Positions 11,262 to 22,249 of a stretch of 64,000 nt of DNA are shown one piece after another (positions within the stretch are counted from its first letter, which is position 1; each line of letters opens with the position of its first letter). A program made the position numbers and the translations under genes. Source of the DNA: Siderastrea siderea (taxonomy: Eukaryota > Cnidaria > Anthozoa > Scleractinia > Rhizangiidae); contig OZ034970.1 in NCBI GenBank assembly GCA_964030785.1, positions 17,914,911 to 17,978,910 of the forward strand, in the 5' to 3' direction. The notes under the pieces are model-generated. The model had not been told where the DNA came from. It searched no databases and worked only from the letters and a program-made list of their open reading frames with translations.

Positions 11262-11272
11262 TTTTGCAAGGG
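11262..11272 (-). repeat. Right TIR of the CACTA-like element
   Basis: TTTTGCAAGGG, the exact inverted partner of 1237-1247. It lies 13 bp beyond the last TTCTAGAA copy. Confidence 0.75.
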
Positions 11273-11399
11273 TTGATTTACAATTTTGCAAGAGCTATAA
11301 GAATCTATAAGAAAGCATTCAGAATAAAGCCTTTCCTGAAAAGTTTTGTAATCCCGATTCAAGTTAAGTCCTCTTTAGTCAAGCTTCAGCCATTCAAAC

Positions 11400-12400
11400 A
11401 TAAAGGACTACCACAAATGGGAGGAAGACTTAATTGACTATGATGTCAAGCACCCGATGATGTTATCTGAAAAGCATCAGGTGACAAGATGATCCTCCTC
11501 CATTACCACCTTTGTTATGGATATGTAGGTCCTTACCAAGTATTAGCTAAGACCAGGCAGTGCTTCTGGATTGCTCATATGTCATGACTGTAGATGCCAG
11601 AATGCCTCAGTGGGAAAACAGATAACAGCACCCCTTCCAGTCGTAAGAGTAACATCAGACAGCCACCAATTTATCTACCCGTTTCCTGCTGTTGGCATCG
11701 ATTATTTTGGTCCACTTTACGTCCACACAGGACCCATTACCAGATCGACAAGAAAGAACCCCAAACTTCACAATCGCAATGGATGCATTTTCATCTGCCT
11801 CAAGTATCAAGCTGTCCACATCCAGATTGCAAATGACCTCTCAAACACCTTCATCAATGCTGTCCCGAAATTCATCGAGAGATGAGGTCCTGCTGGAGTG
11901 ATTTACACCAACAGCAGCACAAACTTCAGAGGAGCAGAAACTGATGTTGTGTAGGCGCTTAAGGTTTGGGGCCAAGAGACAGATGTGAACTGCAGTGAAA
12001 TAATTGTCAGTTCTTCAACCCCCTGCACCAAGCCATTAAGGTGCTTGGGAGCAGCTGATTTTTTACATCTGAAGGATTCTTCACTCTATGTTGCATGATC
12101 AACTTGGTCAACAAGGAAACCCTGGCAACCTTCCTGATGAATTTGAAGGCTCCAACAATTTTTAGCAAAATGGAAGCATGTATACATTTTGGCTAATGAG
12201 TTCTAGAGACACTGGGTCAACAAGTACTTCCCGTGTCACAGGAACCAAAGACCAAATTTTAGAGTTGGAGACTTGGTTATCATGAAGGACGGAAACATTT
12301 CCTGAGGCCAGTGACCTAAAGCAATAGTTCAAGAAACCCTCCCAGATTCCAATACTGTGCTGCAACAAGTTCGTGTGAGAAGTGCATCTGTTATCTTCAT
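11400..12400 (+). pseudogene. BEL/Pao retrotransposon integrase remnant
   Basis: Fragments in order are: a zinc-binding HHCC region (11450-11600, LSEKHQ...HYH...YGYVGP), the integrase entry (CHDCRCQNASVGKQ...PLPVVRV), the integrase core start (PFPAVGIDYFGPLYV, near 11690), and a later block (HWVNKYFPCHRNQRPNFRVGDLVIMKD, near 12215-12290) typical of the domain after the integrase in BEL/Pao. Stops and shifts break the frame repeatedly. The RT half is absent here, while an RT fragment lies further right at 15633-16975, so the two are either separate copies or a rearranged one. Confidence 0.75.
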
Positions 12401-12940
12401 TTGCACTCAGTTAGATTTGGTTAACTTTAATGGCAGAAAGCGATATAATTTTTCCCAGCAAAAGACAAGTCAAAGATCAGGAAACAGAGTTCATGTACAT
12501 ATGCTGTGGAGTACCACTTGTTATCGGATGCTGACATTGGAGGACTGGATGATGCCACTGCGCTTGCTATGAAGACACTGTTCAAATTCAAGAACCTTGG
12601 CTGGTACCTCAACCATCTAATGATCCGCCTCTTTCTACACAGGAAAGTCATTCTTGAATAGTCAGTCATTGACGGATATGTGGTACTCCTGCGCAGATAC
12701 GGGCCTTCACAATGGTTAACTACGAAAGATTTTGCCTTCCTGAGTTTAGTAGCAGACAGTACAAGCTTCAGGTAGAGCAATGTTATTATTATCAGATAAA
12801 TTATATAGGCATTACAGTTACTGACGTATCATTTACTAGGGGTCAATTTCTGCTCTGACAAACTGTCTCTCGTCCACACATTCCAGGTGAAGTCTTTGGT
12901 ATTGTCACAAGTCATGTCTACAGAGGTACTTTAGAATAAA
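12401..12940. other. Unassigned sequence between BEL/Pao and mariner
   Basis: No convincing coding signal was recognised. It could be the 3' end or LTR of the BEL/Pao copy, but no matching second LTR was found. Confidence 0.4.
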
Positions 12941-13649
12941 TACGGGGTGTCCCAAAAGTTCGTTTCTCTCCTTTATACGTCTGTAATTCAGTAAGATTAG
13001 ACTTGATAAACAAATGTTTTAAACAAAAGTTGTCTATTTCAATCTAGTTAAAGGTCTTAATTAATATCTATTTGTTGTGCCATCTTTTGACTCAAATATT
13101 CAATTTGTGCATTTTCCCACCATAGATGCGCGAGCACGTGTATATTTCCCACCCGAATTGCTAGCACTCTTTCCTCGTTTTTCATGGTTTTCCGTAAACA
13201 CATTTTTAATTAGATCTACTGGATTATCAACAAAAGAAATTGCTTTAAAAAAACTGAAAAAATCCGAATTTTGGGTGTTAAAAGCAAGCATGTCCAATAC
13301 TCACCACTTGCTCAAGTCGTGAAAGTGGTGATTCAACTCGTACCAGTCGTACGAGTCGTAAAACAATGGTTACCAGTGGTTCGATTTGTTCAAGTCGTGA
13401 TATGGTATTTTTGAGTGAAATAAAATGAGGTGTTACTTGTCGTTGCATCTCATTAAGGCACATCTCATTAACCCACTCAACTCACACTAGTCATACCACT
13501 CGTTCAAGTGGTGAAGCTGTATGGTGATCATCGAGTTCACTTCGACCCTTTCACAATGCGACGCGGTTTTAGCAGTTCTACAACTCGTTAAAGTCTTACA
13601 AGTTGTTTAAACTCTCTTCAAATTCTGTTGATAATGAGATACAGTTTCA

Positions 13650-13950
13650 CCCGTTGCACCACTTCAATGAGTCGTACCAGTTGAAAGGACCCCTTTCCAC
13701 ACAGCTCTACCGTACTATAAGTACCACTTGAACAACTTGAACAAGTCGTACCAGTTGAAAGGACCCCCTCCTGCACAGCTCTACCGAACTGTAAGTAAGA
13801 GTAATGATGTGCCATTTCACCACTTGAACGAGTCGTACCAGTTGAAAGGACCCCCTTTCTCACAGCTCTACCGAACTGTAAGTAAGAGTACTGATATGCA
13901 ACTTCACCACTTGAATGAGTCGTTCGAGTTGAAAGGACCGCCTTACTCAC
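13650..13950 (+). repeat. Imperfect ~85-bp tandem repeat
   Basis: About four units share AGTCGTACCAGTTGAAAGGA, then ACAGCTCTACCGAACTGTAA and a spacer ending in TTCACCACTTGAA. More degenerate copies occur at 14700-14880 on the far side of the nested MITE, so the array was split by that insertion. Confidence 0.75.
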
Positions 13951-13968
13951 CGCTCAGATGGACTCTAA

Positions 13969-14690
13969 GGTGGTTTACCATTAACAAATTCTGGTTGGAA
14001 AGTAAATGGTACACGACTTTTCAGGTCGTTCTAGTGGAAAATTTCCAGGAGCAACGGAACGTCTGAAAAGGTAGTCTTGTTTTTCCGGAAGGAATGTTCC
14101 AAACGGAAATTCGTGTTCCATTTGTTCAAACCTAATCTTTGATACCAGTCGCAATCTCTCGCAGCCATTTTCTGTCCCAAATATTAGAGAGCTTTAAGCA
14201 ACCACGATGGCGATGGGAAGGAAAATGTCACTTTTGAAATGCCTATTATCCAGGAGCTGAATTTGTAAGGACGGCATTTCAAAGAAAATTCATTAGATAG
14301 CTATGTGTCCCCAGTTAGCGCCCTGTCTTTACAGGGTGCTAGATCACTTGACCTGTAAATAAAATCATTATTATTATAATAAAAAACGAAAATTCAGCGT
14401 CGTGTTCACGTTCTACACCAAACTTTGAATTTTGTCATTTCTTGTAGTTGTGCACAGAACGGCAAAGAAATGTACCAAGAATAACGCACATGCAGAGTCA
14501 TTGTCTTGTTAATTAAAGCTTTTGTTTTGTGACCTCGTTAGTCGTCGTCATGCAAATGTTTTCATAAATGGGAGGGATTTTTACAAATGGTAAGCACCAG
14601 CCCCGAACAGAATTTCCCAATACGGAAATTTGCTTACCATTTGCCCAAACCGTAAACCAACCGGTTTGCCCAGGTAAATGGTAAACAACC
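13969..14690. mobile_element. PIF/Harbinger-type MITE, ~720 bp
   Basis: The ends GGTGGTTTACCATT (13969) and AATGGTAAACAACC (to 14690) are inverted partners with one mismatch, flanked by TAA on both sides (13966-13968, 14691-14693). A 3-bp TAA/TWA target duplication is characteristic of PIF/Harbinger. It contains no transposase. Around 14310-14375 it holds what looks like the 3' tail of a LINE (CCTGTAAATAAAATCATT then ATT repeats). Confidence 0.65.
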
Positions 14691-15632
14691 TAAGTCTCCA
14701 TAATGATATGCAATTTCACCAGTTGAACGACTCGTACGAGTTGACTAAGGCCCTTCCACATAACTCCTCTCAAATTCAAAGTGTCCATAATAAGATACAG
14801 TTTCACCAGTTGCACCACTCGTACAAGTCGTAAAAGTTTACTAGGACCCTTCCTTAAACGCTCAAATTCTAAGTGTCTATAATGATATGCAAAGGCATCA
14901 ATATATGCTTCATGTTGTTTCGCCGAAACGTCCGACATTCACCACTTCACGATTTGTACAACTCGCACCACTTTCACGACTTGAACAAGTGGTGAGTATT
15001 GGACAACCCTCATTAAAAGGGTCGTCAAGAAATGAAGGCTTCATAGACAAGAAACGAATGGGAAGACCGAAAGTCCTCAATGAAGCAGCTAAAAAAGTTC
15101 TGAAGAAAGCCGCATACAAAAGGGGAATTCGATGAGGCAGATCTCACAACAGTAAGCAAGCAAGGGCCTTGCTGGGGGAAAAACACCATCTGGAGATTCG
15201 TGAAAATCGAAGGTTGGAGGCCGCCAAGACTCAAAAGAAGTACAAAAACCTTACTACAGAAAAATGGGATAATCTTTTTTTCGGGCGAATATCCAAAATA
15301 TTTGTTTCCGCCACCTAATCCCAAAAATGATATTGTTTGAGGGTCTCAGCCACGAGAGTCAAGTGCCTCCTGCAGACCAGGTAAAAAAAAGCTCAAAATG
15401 GATCATCTGGGGTGGAATTACAGGCCGCGGTCTCACTGGGCTTCATTTTATACCCCAAGGGCAGACTTTGACTGCTGACCATTACATCAACAACATATTA
15501 AAGAAGTTAAGCCTCTCCTTCCCTGTAAGCATGTGAATGAAGCAATAGACAAACCAAAACTGTTCAGTTCCAATCGACACATGACGTTCGTCCAAGGCGG
15601 GGCACCAGCACATGCACCAGCTCACAGAAGGT

Positions 15633-16975
15633 CACTATGAAATCCCTCTCCCATTCCGGCAATCTGAAGTGGATCTACCGAACAACCAACAACAAGCCGT
15701 TAAATGAGTGCTCTGGCAAAGAAAGAAAATGACCCAGAACCACCAATACTGGAACAACTACGTAGCCTTTATCAACGAAATAACCAATAAAGGTTATGCG
15801 GAGAAGGTCCCTCAAGAAATCTTAAAGACAGATCCTGGTAAGGTGTGGTACATACCATCATGGTGTGTATCATCCTAAAACACCTGACAAGATCAGAGTG
15901 GTTTTTGATTGCAGCACCAAGTTTGCTGGAACGTCCCTTAATGACCAACTACTCCAAGGGCCTGATCTCCCCAATTCGCTAGTCGGCGTCCTAACTCGTT
16001 TTAGACAAGAGACAGTGGCCTTTATAGCTGATATCAAAGCCAGTTCTACCAAGTGGAACAACGGGACTTCTTACGTTTCCTGTGGTGGCCAAACTGACAC
16101 CTGACTGCTCAACCTGAGGAGTACTGAATGACCGTTCACCATTTCGGAGCTGTTTCCTCACCCAGCTGCTCTAATTACCCCCTGCTAAAGACAGGAAATG
16201 ATAATAAGGAAGAATATGGAAGTGCTGTTGCAAGTACGATGCGCCAAAACTTTTAAGTAGACGACCACCTCCATTCTGCTAGCACAGAAGTTAAAGCCAA
16301 GGAATAGATCCAAGGTCTGCGTCAAGCATGCGCTAAAGGCGGATTTTGTCTCGCTAAGTTCATCTGCAACCGACGGAGTGTCCTCGAGTCCATTCCTGAG
16401 GAAGAACGTTCCAAAGGTGTGAAAACGTTAGATCTAACTATGATGAGCTGCCCACTGAACGTGCTCCTGGTGTACAATGGTGCATCGAGTCCGATACCTT
16501 CAGATTTCCCATCACTATCAAGAATAAATCACTAACAAGAAGAGAAATACTTTCAATTGTGTCATCTATCTACGATCCCCTGGGATTTGACACTCCTTTC
16601 ACACTGAATGCTAAGAAGTTGCTCCAAGACCTTTGTAACGAACTCCCTGAATCCTACCGAAACCGTTGGGAAAAATGGAGAAGTGACTGTCGCGGTCTGG
16701 TGTGCGAGATGAGGAGCGACAACGGTACCAATTTTGTTGGTGCAAAACGAGAGCTACGCGAAGCTATCAACGCGATGGATCCGAAATTACAGAACAACTT
16801 TACCAGCAAAACATCGATTGGAAATTCAACCCCTCTGCTGCAAGCCACATGGGCGGAGTTTGGGACAGATACAGAATGCATGTAGAATTCTTACGTGAAC
16901 ACGGGAGTCATTTAGATGATGAACCCTTACAGATCTTGATGTTTGAAGTTGAATCTACCATCAACTGAAGACCGC
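15633..16975 (+). pseudogene. BEL/Pao polymerase remnant with internal deletion
   Basis: It begins with GHYEIPLPFRQSEVDLPNNQ-like sequence, runs through the RT entry ([20 protein letters not shown] at 15862-15925, then FIADIKA) and continues to IVSSIYDPLGFDTPFTL (16558-16610). Near 16690 the sequence jumps directly to an integrase segment, MRSDNGTNFVGAKRELREAI (16711-16770) followed by ASHMGGVWDR. The RNase H and most of the integrase core are therefore deleted in one step. Several frameshifts are present. The subfamily looks similar to the BEL/Pao copy at 40160-42270. Confidence 0.82.
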
Positions 16976-17099
16976 TTACTGTTATCTCAAGCGATGTTAA
17001 GCGATGTCAAGTGATGTATACTCCCAGTACGTTTATAAAACAAGAATAGATTGTTTATTGATGAGGTACCGCACGGAAGTCATAAGTGGTTTTAAATTA

Positions 17100-17646
17100 G
17101 AAATTAAAAGGTCCTGAAATATGCTAAATTTCACACTTGGTTTGTGACGCAGTTCTTGTAGACCAATTTCCCAACAGACGTGGTTTTCACTGGCGAAATA
17201 GATCCCCAGACAAAGGTGTCGTGAAGTTTCTTCAAGAGAACAACCGTGACTCTGTGAAAGAAATTTCAAAGAGATGGAGAATTTCGCATGCATCGGTGTA
17301 TCGATGTTTAAAGGGAGGAAAAAGGACCAGCAAAAAGAAATCCCCTGGAAGGCCACGAAAAATAACTCCAAGGGAAGAGAGAATCATAAACAGAAATGTG
17401 CAACAACTACGCAACACAGAAGGCACTTTTGCAGCGAATACATTAAGAGACGAATGCGGATTTCACACCGTGCCTCTGTGTACCATGAACAGAACTCTGA
17501 AAAGAATGAACTACAAGTTTTGCGAGGCAAGGAGAAAGGGAGTTTTAACGAAAAGAGACCAACTTAGGCGGGTGAAGTTTGCACATGATGTTTTAAACAA
17601 ACCTTCTCCACAAAAGTGTCTCAAGTCTTTTTGCGATTGCTTATAG
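17100..17646 (+). pseudogene. Truncated Tc1-like transposase (DNA-binding half)
   Basis: An open frame encodes the two helix-turn-helix units of a Tc1-type transposase: KEISKRWRISHASVYRCLK, the linker SPGRPRKITPREERIINRNV, and TLRDECGFHTVPLCTMNRTL with KRMNYKFCEARRKGVLTKRD. It stops at about 17646, before any catalytic Asp. It is a different subfamily from the mariner just upstream. There is no ATG near the start of homology and no visible TIR. Confidence 0.78.
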
Positions 17647-18560
17647 AATGCAAACAAGGCAAACACAATTGATCAGTTATCATTTCAGGTGGCAGTGCGA
17701 CTGGTCAGTGATAATATTGTTGGCACTCAACTATCTTAAAACTGTGCTTGATGCAACGTCCACCCAAACAATCAAATCAAACTACAGTGCCGCAGTAGAA
17801 ATACCACAGAAACAATTTGGAAGACCCAACAATTTACGACCACCCACACAGATCAACTTCTTAAAGTGTTACCTTGCAGTTATGATCAATCAATCAAATA
17901 TCTGCCCCCACTGGTGGTTTGGCTTCACTCAGCATAACATTACAGCAAAGTGGTAATCTTTTAATACTTATCATTAAGCCAAATTTGCTACCCTAGGTCC
18001 AGTTGCAGATTTCCAGCAACTATAAGGATTGACAAATTGCTGAACATAAAAGATTAAAGTCGAAGCAACAGAAGGAAGCAAAATGACAAAACAAGGGAAA
18101 GCAGCAAATCACTGCAAGCATCTGGTAATCTAAGACCACGTAATAATTTTCCAACCAGAAAGTATCTGCTCCCACAGTAAGGTGTCTCCTGTCAAAACGA
18201 AACTTATTCTACCTCTTGTGATGTTGAGGATACCACTCAACAATGGCACATTTTGGAACAAGTTAAACTATTTTAACTGCTTGCAATTTGCTCACGAGGT
18301 GAAAAAAGCACATATCCTAAAACATGTCGTTACTGTTGTCACCGGCATCACCAATCAATTTGTGGTTGTGACCAAGTAAAACCACACCAAACGGAGTTTC
18401 TCGTGAATTAACCGATAACCAATTACGACAGTAAGCAACAAGGCAAAGCGAACTGTTCTGTTGCAAACAGTGAAAGCTACGACAGTAAACAATGTTAATT
18501 CTGAGACCAGGTCATGAAATATATATTTCAAATCAGGGCAGGTGTATACACTGACTAATG
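17647..18560. other. No recognisable feature
   Basis: AT-rich sequence without a convincing frame, TIR or RNA gene. Short open frames here show no family resemblance. Confidence 0.5.
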
Positions 18561-18599
18561 TAAATACTCAATTGAGCCGTCGCTGTATATCATCGAAGT

Positions 18600-18900
18600 A
18601 CCCAGCGGGACCCATTTCTATCCACAAGCTCACCAATGGTTGCCTCTGATTTGGCATGCTACACAATTGTGCTGATGTCCCCTTGACAGAACCGGTCAGT
18701 AATGTATGGCCCAAAAGGGGAGCCAGTGCCATGAAACTTGTGAAAACAACATGCAGAAGGTCCTTGCAGAATGAAATGTTACAAGCCCTACTCATAGTTC
18801 GGATTAACGGACCTCCTGTGAAAGACTGTGGTTCAGTAGTCAAGTTGACTATAAAACATGGCTGGCAGAAAAGGACAAGCTTTCCCCTGTGAAGGCAGCA
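18600..18900 (+). pseudogene. hAT transposase C-terminal fragment
   Basis: The translation near 18690-18830 reads PVSNVWPKRGASAMKLVKT then LQNEMLQALLIVRINGPPVK. It closely parallels the dimerisation region of the hAT transposase at 57193-60261 (PVSNAWPERGASAIKRLKT, LKNDMLNALLQVSINGPQVE). Only this segment is recognisable and it is frameshifted, so it is a dead fragment of a related family. Confidence 0.72.
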
Positions 18901-19399
18901 ACTAGAAGAACCAGCAACAAGAATACAAATCAGAAATTCCACATGCTCTGTCAGTCCAAGAGGTTGCCTCCTCTGTAGTTGATAACCACATTTGGAAGGA
19001 AAAGGCTGAAATGGGCACTCTGTCTGCCACCTTGCAGCCTTGACTCAGAGTCAGACTGATAACGCAAATTTTGACCCTTGAGTCCCCAGCAGTTACATCC
19101 TCTTATTCCAAACTGTTCTGATACTTTTGATAACAAAGTTAAAAAGGTTTTTAATGAAAGTGAAGCACCGCATTCTATGTACGTTTAAAAACATTTTCCC
19201 TGGCAAACTGTAGAAAGTAACTACCTGTAAAGGATTTAAATCTGTATGTCTAAGACGTGAATTTAAGAAACTGTCAAAGAGAGTTCTCTGAGTTAACCCC
19301 CCCCCCCCCCAACTACTTCTACATAACATTTTGACAGGGCTGCCCACTGCCAAAAAAGTCAAAACCAAATGAAACCCAACAGGGGGAAATCAGAAAGTA

Positions 19400-20010
19400 T
19401 GACGACAAGGACAAGATTGTTTATCCATCTTGGCAGAACATTTTCCAGTGGCTTAAGTACCCCCTGGTGAACAACAAGGCGAAGATGTTTTTTGTATCAT
19501 TTCCAGACAATTCAATCGTTAAGGTTCATTTTCTGGGGCAAAAAGCCCTTTCAGCTGGAAACCACGAGGGATCACTCCAACTCAAAAACCCACAAGAACA
19601 GGATGCAGTTTGATGCTGTGAAGAAACCTGAAACAACGTTGGGATGTAGGATGCTGATGAAACTGCTGACCAACTGAAAATACTCTTCAGATCTGCACAA
19701 GCTCTCGTGAAGCATGGTTGTCCATACCAGGACTTTCAATGGTTCTGCAACTTTCAGTGAGGCCAAAGGATTGAAATTAAGCTGCACTTATCGGAATGAC
19801 AAGAGACAATGTTCAAGCAATTGCAGTACATCAGTGCAATGAGATATTATCAATGGTTGACAAAGTTTTTCTCTTGTCTATTATACCCGATGGCACCAGT
19901 GACATTCCCACAAAGAGGCCAAGATATATCATGTTTGGTCTGCTATACAAAAAGCATGTGCAAGGTCATTTGTGTAATGGCATGGTGTTTGTTAAGATAT
20001 AGAGGACAAG
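19400..20010 (+). pseudogene. hAT/ZMYM-type transposase N-terminal fragment
   Basis: Several frames give LETTRDHSNSKTHKNRMQFD (19555-19615), the C-terminal half of a TTF-type zinc finger, then IAVHQCNEILSMVDKVFLLS and IIPDGTSDI (19815-19900), matching the start of the catalytic region in this hAT group. The frame changes more than once. It may come from the same old insertion as 18600-18900, but in that case the order is inverted. Confidence 0.55.
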
Positions 20011-20029
20011 GTCAGGTTTCGTGAAGACC

Positions 20030-20630
20030 GCGTCGATACACATAGCTCTGCTACGGCTCTTCCTTTATGCTTATGGCCATGTTCCACTGAGCCGTGGCAA
20101 CCAATACATGTGGACGTTGCAAGAAGACTGTGCAACACCATGTGGATGATCTACTATTTTGATATAGAAATACTCTCATTCAACTACAGGTTAAACCATG
20201 GCAATGCTGTTTTTAAGAACAGAATCAAGAATGCGATTCTCCCTGGTAAACCCTACAAGGCAAGTACCCTCTAAAATGTACAGGTGCTGGGCCCACCAGC
20301 CAGTCATCAGGGACAAGAATGTTACTGGGTGGGGGGGGGGGGGGTGGATACCTGGCACAATTGCTCTGACAAAACGAAGTCACCTTGTTGCCAGTTGGAG
20401 TACCAGGAAATGATTTTAGGTTATGTGTATACTGATTAATCAATCATGTAGTGCCAACCATGTCACGCCATGACGTAGCACTATAGGCAAATAAAACCCA
20501 ATATGTGGATTATAATTGACCTGTCAAGTTGAAAGTACGTGTAAGATGTAGACTGTTTCAGGGATCAGAAGTAGACAGATAGTGCTGAGGCTAGCACGGA
20601 TGAAAGATAAGGAGAAGAAGGTGAAATGGA
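20030..20630. other. No recognisable feature; G14 run
   Basis: A G homopolymer at 20331-20344 is the only notable item. No gene signal was supported. Confidence 0.45.
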
Positions 20631-20639
20631 GGAAAAGGA

Positions 20640-22140
20640 AGTCATGTGAAGGTCAAGTCTCTACTACGAAATCTCTTGGAGTACATATTGATCAGACTCT
20701 TAATTGGGATTTTCATATTAACTCATTTCTATCCACACACCAACTCATCCGACGAATTTGACGGGAAGTGAAAAAAACGTCGCAAAAATTCGTGGCTATA
20801 CCTTTCGCGCTCAAATTTAAAATAAAGCCTGGGAAAGAAATTACCCAGTTTCCCTCCAAATTTGAGAAAAGACACGAATGTGGCGTGTATGACGACCTTT
20901 TCGGAAATTCATTCGAAAAAAAGAAAATGGCTGACTTACAGTTAAGCGTGACTAATGATCTGTGAGAGTTCGATATCTGTTGGATGGAGAAGAAAGTAGC
21001 AATGGAAGAATGTCCAGTGATAAAGAAAGTGAATTGGACTGTCAGCTCCAAAATAAGAGTGAAGAATCGAGGTAAGCGAGCGATACTTTCATAAACGAAG
21101 CCTACGCAGTTGGCGAGCACATGTTCTTGAATTGAGATGAAATCCGGGATGAAATACTATTTAGATCGGCTTATTACATTCGAAACCTTGCTCATTTCAT
21201 CGTCAAGTTCATATTTGGGAGTGCAAAGCTCAATATTTTTCGCTGTAAACATTGGAGTAAAATTATTTAGCCTCGAGACGCCAAAATACTTTAATTTGCA
21301 TTCAGTTACCATGGTGCCTAAGGAATGCGATTTGCGTTCTGTTGGTCATCATTTAAAAAATTGCAATTAAATCTCGGTTTGTTCTTTTTCAGTCAGATTT
21401 GCAGGATATGTTGCCAAAACATCAACGAATAATTTTTCCTTCAGCTTTTTCTCATAGCCAAATAAGTTGATTTTTGTCCAAATTTAATGGGCATTTTAAC
21501 CTAATTTATGCTAATTTATGTACTCTAATTAAAATATCATGGGTTTCTTTGGGGAAAAGAAAATTTTTTTTGAAAGCTTATTTCCTACCCTTTCAAATGA
21601 GGTATAGCTTCCACATAATTGCTAATACTTGTTGAAAAAGTGATCAATTTTTACTGTTTTTGGGTTGGATAGAAAGGAGTTCAAGAAATTTCCAGAAAGA
21701 TTGCTCTGGCATAAGCATATCACAACCTTCTCAAATTATGACAGTTACACTGACATACTTTTTCGTGATTTAAACTGGAGCAACCTTTATCATCAACGGG
21801 CCATTAGTAAAGTGATTATGATGTACAACACCATAAACAACCAGACTCCAGGTTACTTAAGTTCTTGTTTTTTCCGAATCACGAGGTTTTGTCGTACAGT
21901 CTCAGAAATAACATAATATCTATTACTTGTTATTGCACAAATTGACATACTAATAACATGACGAAATGCAAATAGCGAATGTAAGTTATCAATACCACAG
22001 CCGCGCACTAATTATTTTAAATCAAGTTTTAGCTTAGCGAGGCTGTGTTATGGAATAGCTTCTCTGGTGAGATAAATCCATCTCACAATCTAAAAGAATT
22101 TAAAGCTAAACAAAATACATGCAAAAATTTCAGCATGCTG
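20640..22140 (+). pseudogene. CR1/Jockey-like LINE C-terminal remnant, interrupted
   Basis: Three pieces of the region after the RT active site are visible: VSTTKSLGVHIDQTLNWDFH (20650-20720), then LNWSNLYHQRAISKVIMMYN (21770-21830) leading to QTPGYLSSCF, and SEAVLWNSFSGEINPSHNLK (22036-22100) leading to FK. These match the usual end of such LINE proteins. About 60 residues normally found between the first two pieces are replaced by a 950-bp insert at 20726-21675. The gene is dead. Confidence 0.7.
20726..21675. mobile_element. Possible 950-bp non-autonomous insert in the LINE
   Basis: TTTCTATCCA at 20726-20735 is mirrored by TGGATAGAAA at 21666-21675, and LINE sequence lies on both sides. 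The interior shows no transposase. A 10-bp match alone could be chance; the position at the break in the LINE is what supports it. Confidence 0.4.
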
Positions 22141-22249
22141 ATTGGCTGAGAGCACGTCAATTAATCCCAAACAGTGCAAAAAGTTGAAATTGAGTGCAGA
22201 AAGTTGAAATTAAATTGATTGACAGGACAGCACAAAACTGTAACAAAAA

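Larger units (their letters stand above)
1237..11272. mobile_element. Complete CACTA/EnSpm-like DNA transposon, ~10.0 kb
   Basis: The ends carry an 11-bp perfect terminal inverted repeat, CCCTTGCAAAA at 1237-1247 and its complement at 11262-11272. TT on each side (1235-1236, 11273-11274) is a possible 2-bp target duplication, as expected for the CACTA superfamily, though 2 bp is weak evidence. Just inside each end lie TTCTAGAA arrays. The interior holds two divergent genes: a Tnp2-type transposase on the minus strand (1936-5424) and a spliced BEN-domain gene on the plus strand (5909-10469). Both are intact by reading frame, so this copy may be young or still active. Two small elements and a SINE sit in BEN introns. 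Superfamily assignment rests on the transposase motifs, not on the canonical CACTA end, which is absent. Confidence 0.8.
13291..15005. mobile_element. 1.7 kb repeat-rich TIR element inside the mariner
   Basis: Ends match as an inverted repeat of about 39 bp with one mismatch, beginning TGTCCAATACTCACCACTTG (13291) and ending with its complement (to 15005). The interior is made largely of short degenerate CACTTGAACGAGTCGTACCA-like units on both sides of a nested MITE. No transposase frame was seen. No confident target-site duplication flanks it, so superfamily is unknown. Confidence 0.7.
12941..15620 (+). pseudogene. Broken mariner-type element and transposase
   Basis: The left end reads TA then CGGGGTGTCCCAAAAGTTCG (12943 onward), a typical mariner terminus. 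A helix-turn-helix fragment (GLSTKEIALKKLKKSEFWVL, near 13210-13280) is cut by the element at 13291-15005. The transposase then resumes with GRPKVLNEAAKKVLKKAAYK (15060-15120), a KWDNLFF block and a WGGITGRGLTGLHF block (15405-15460). The Asp expected in the first catalytic block (TDESK-type) is lost, and the frame shifts several times. The 3' TIR was not found, so the right end is missing. Confidence 0.75.

Noticed and set aside
8184..20344. C15 (8184-8198), C14 (19297-19310) and G14 (20331-20344) runs as functional i-motif or quadruplex sites
   Set aside because: Simple homopolymers common in non-autonomous repeats; nothing nearby supports a function.
20713..21120. 135-codon minus-strand frame inside the LINE insert
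   Set aside because: No motif or splice context; composition looks like AT-rich non-coding DNA.
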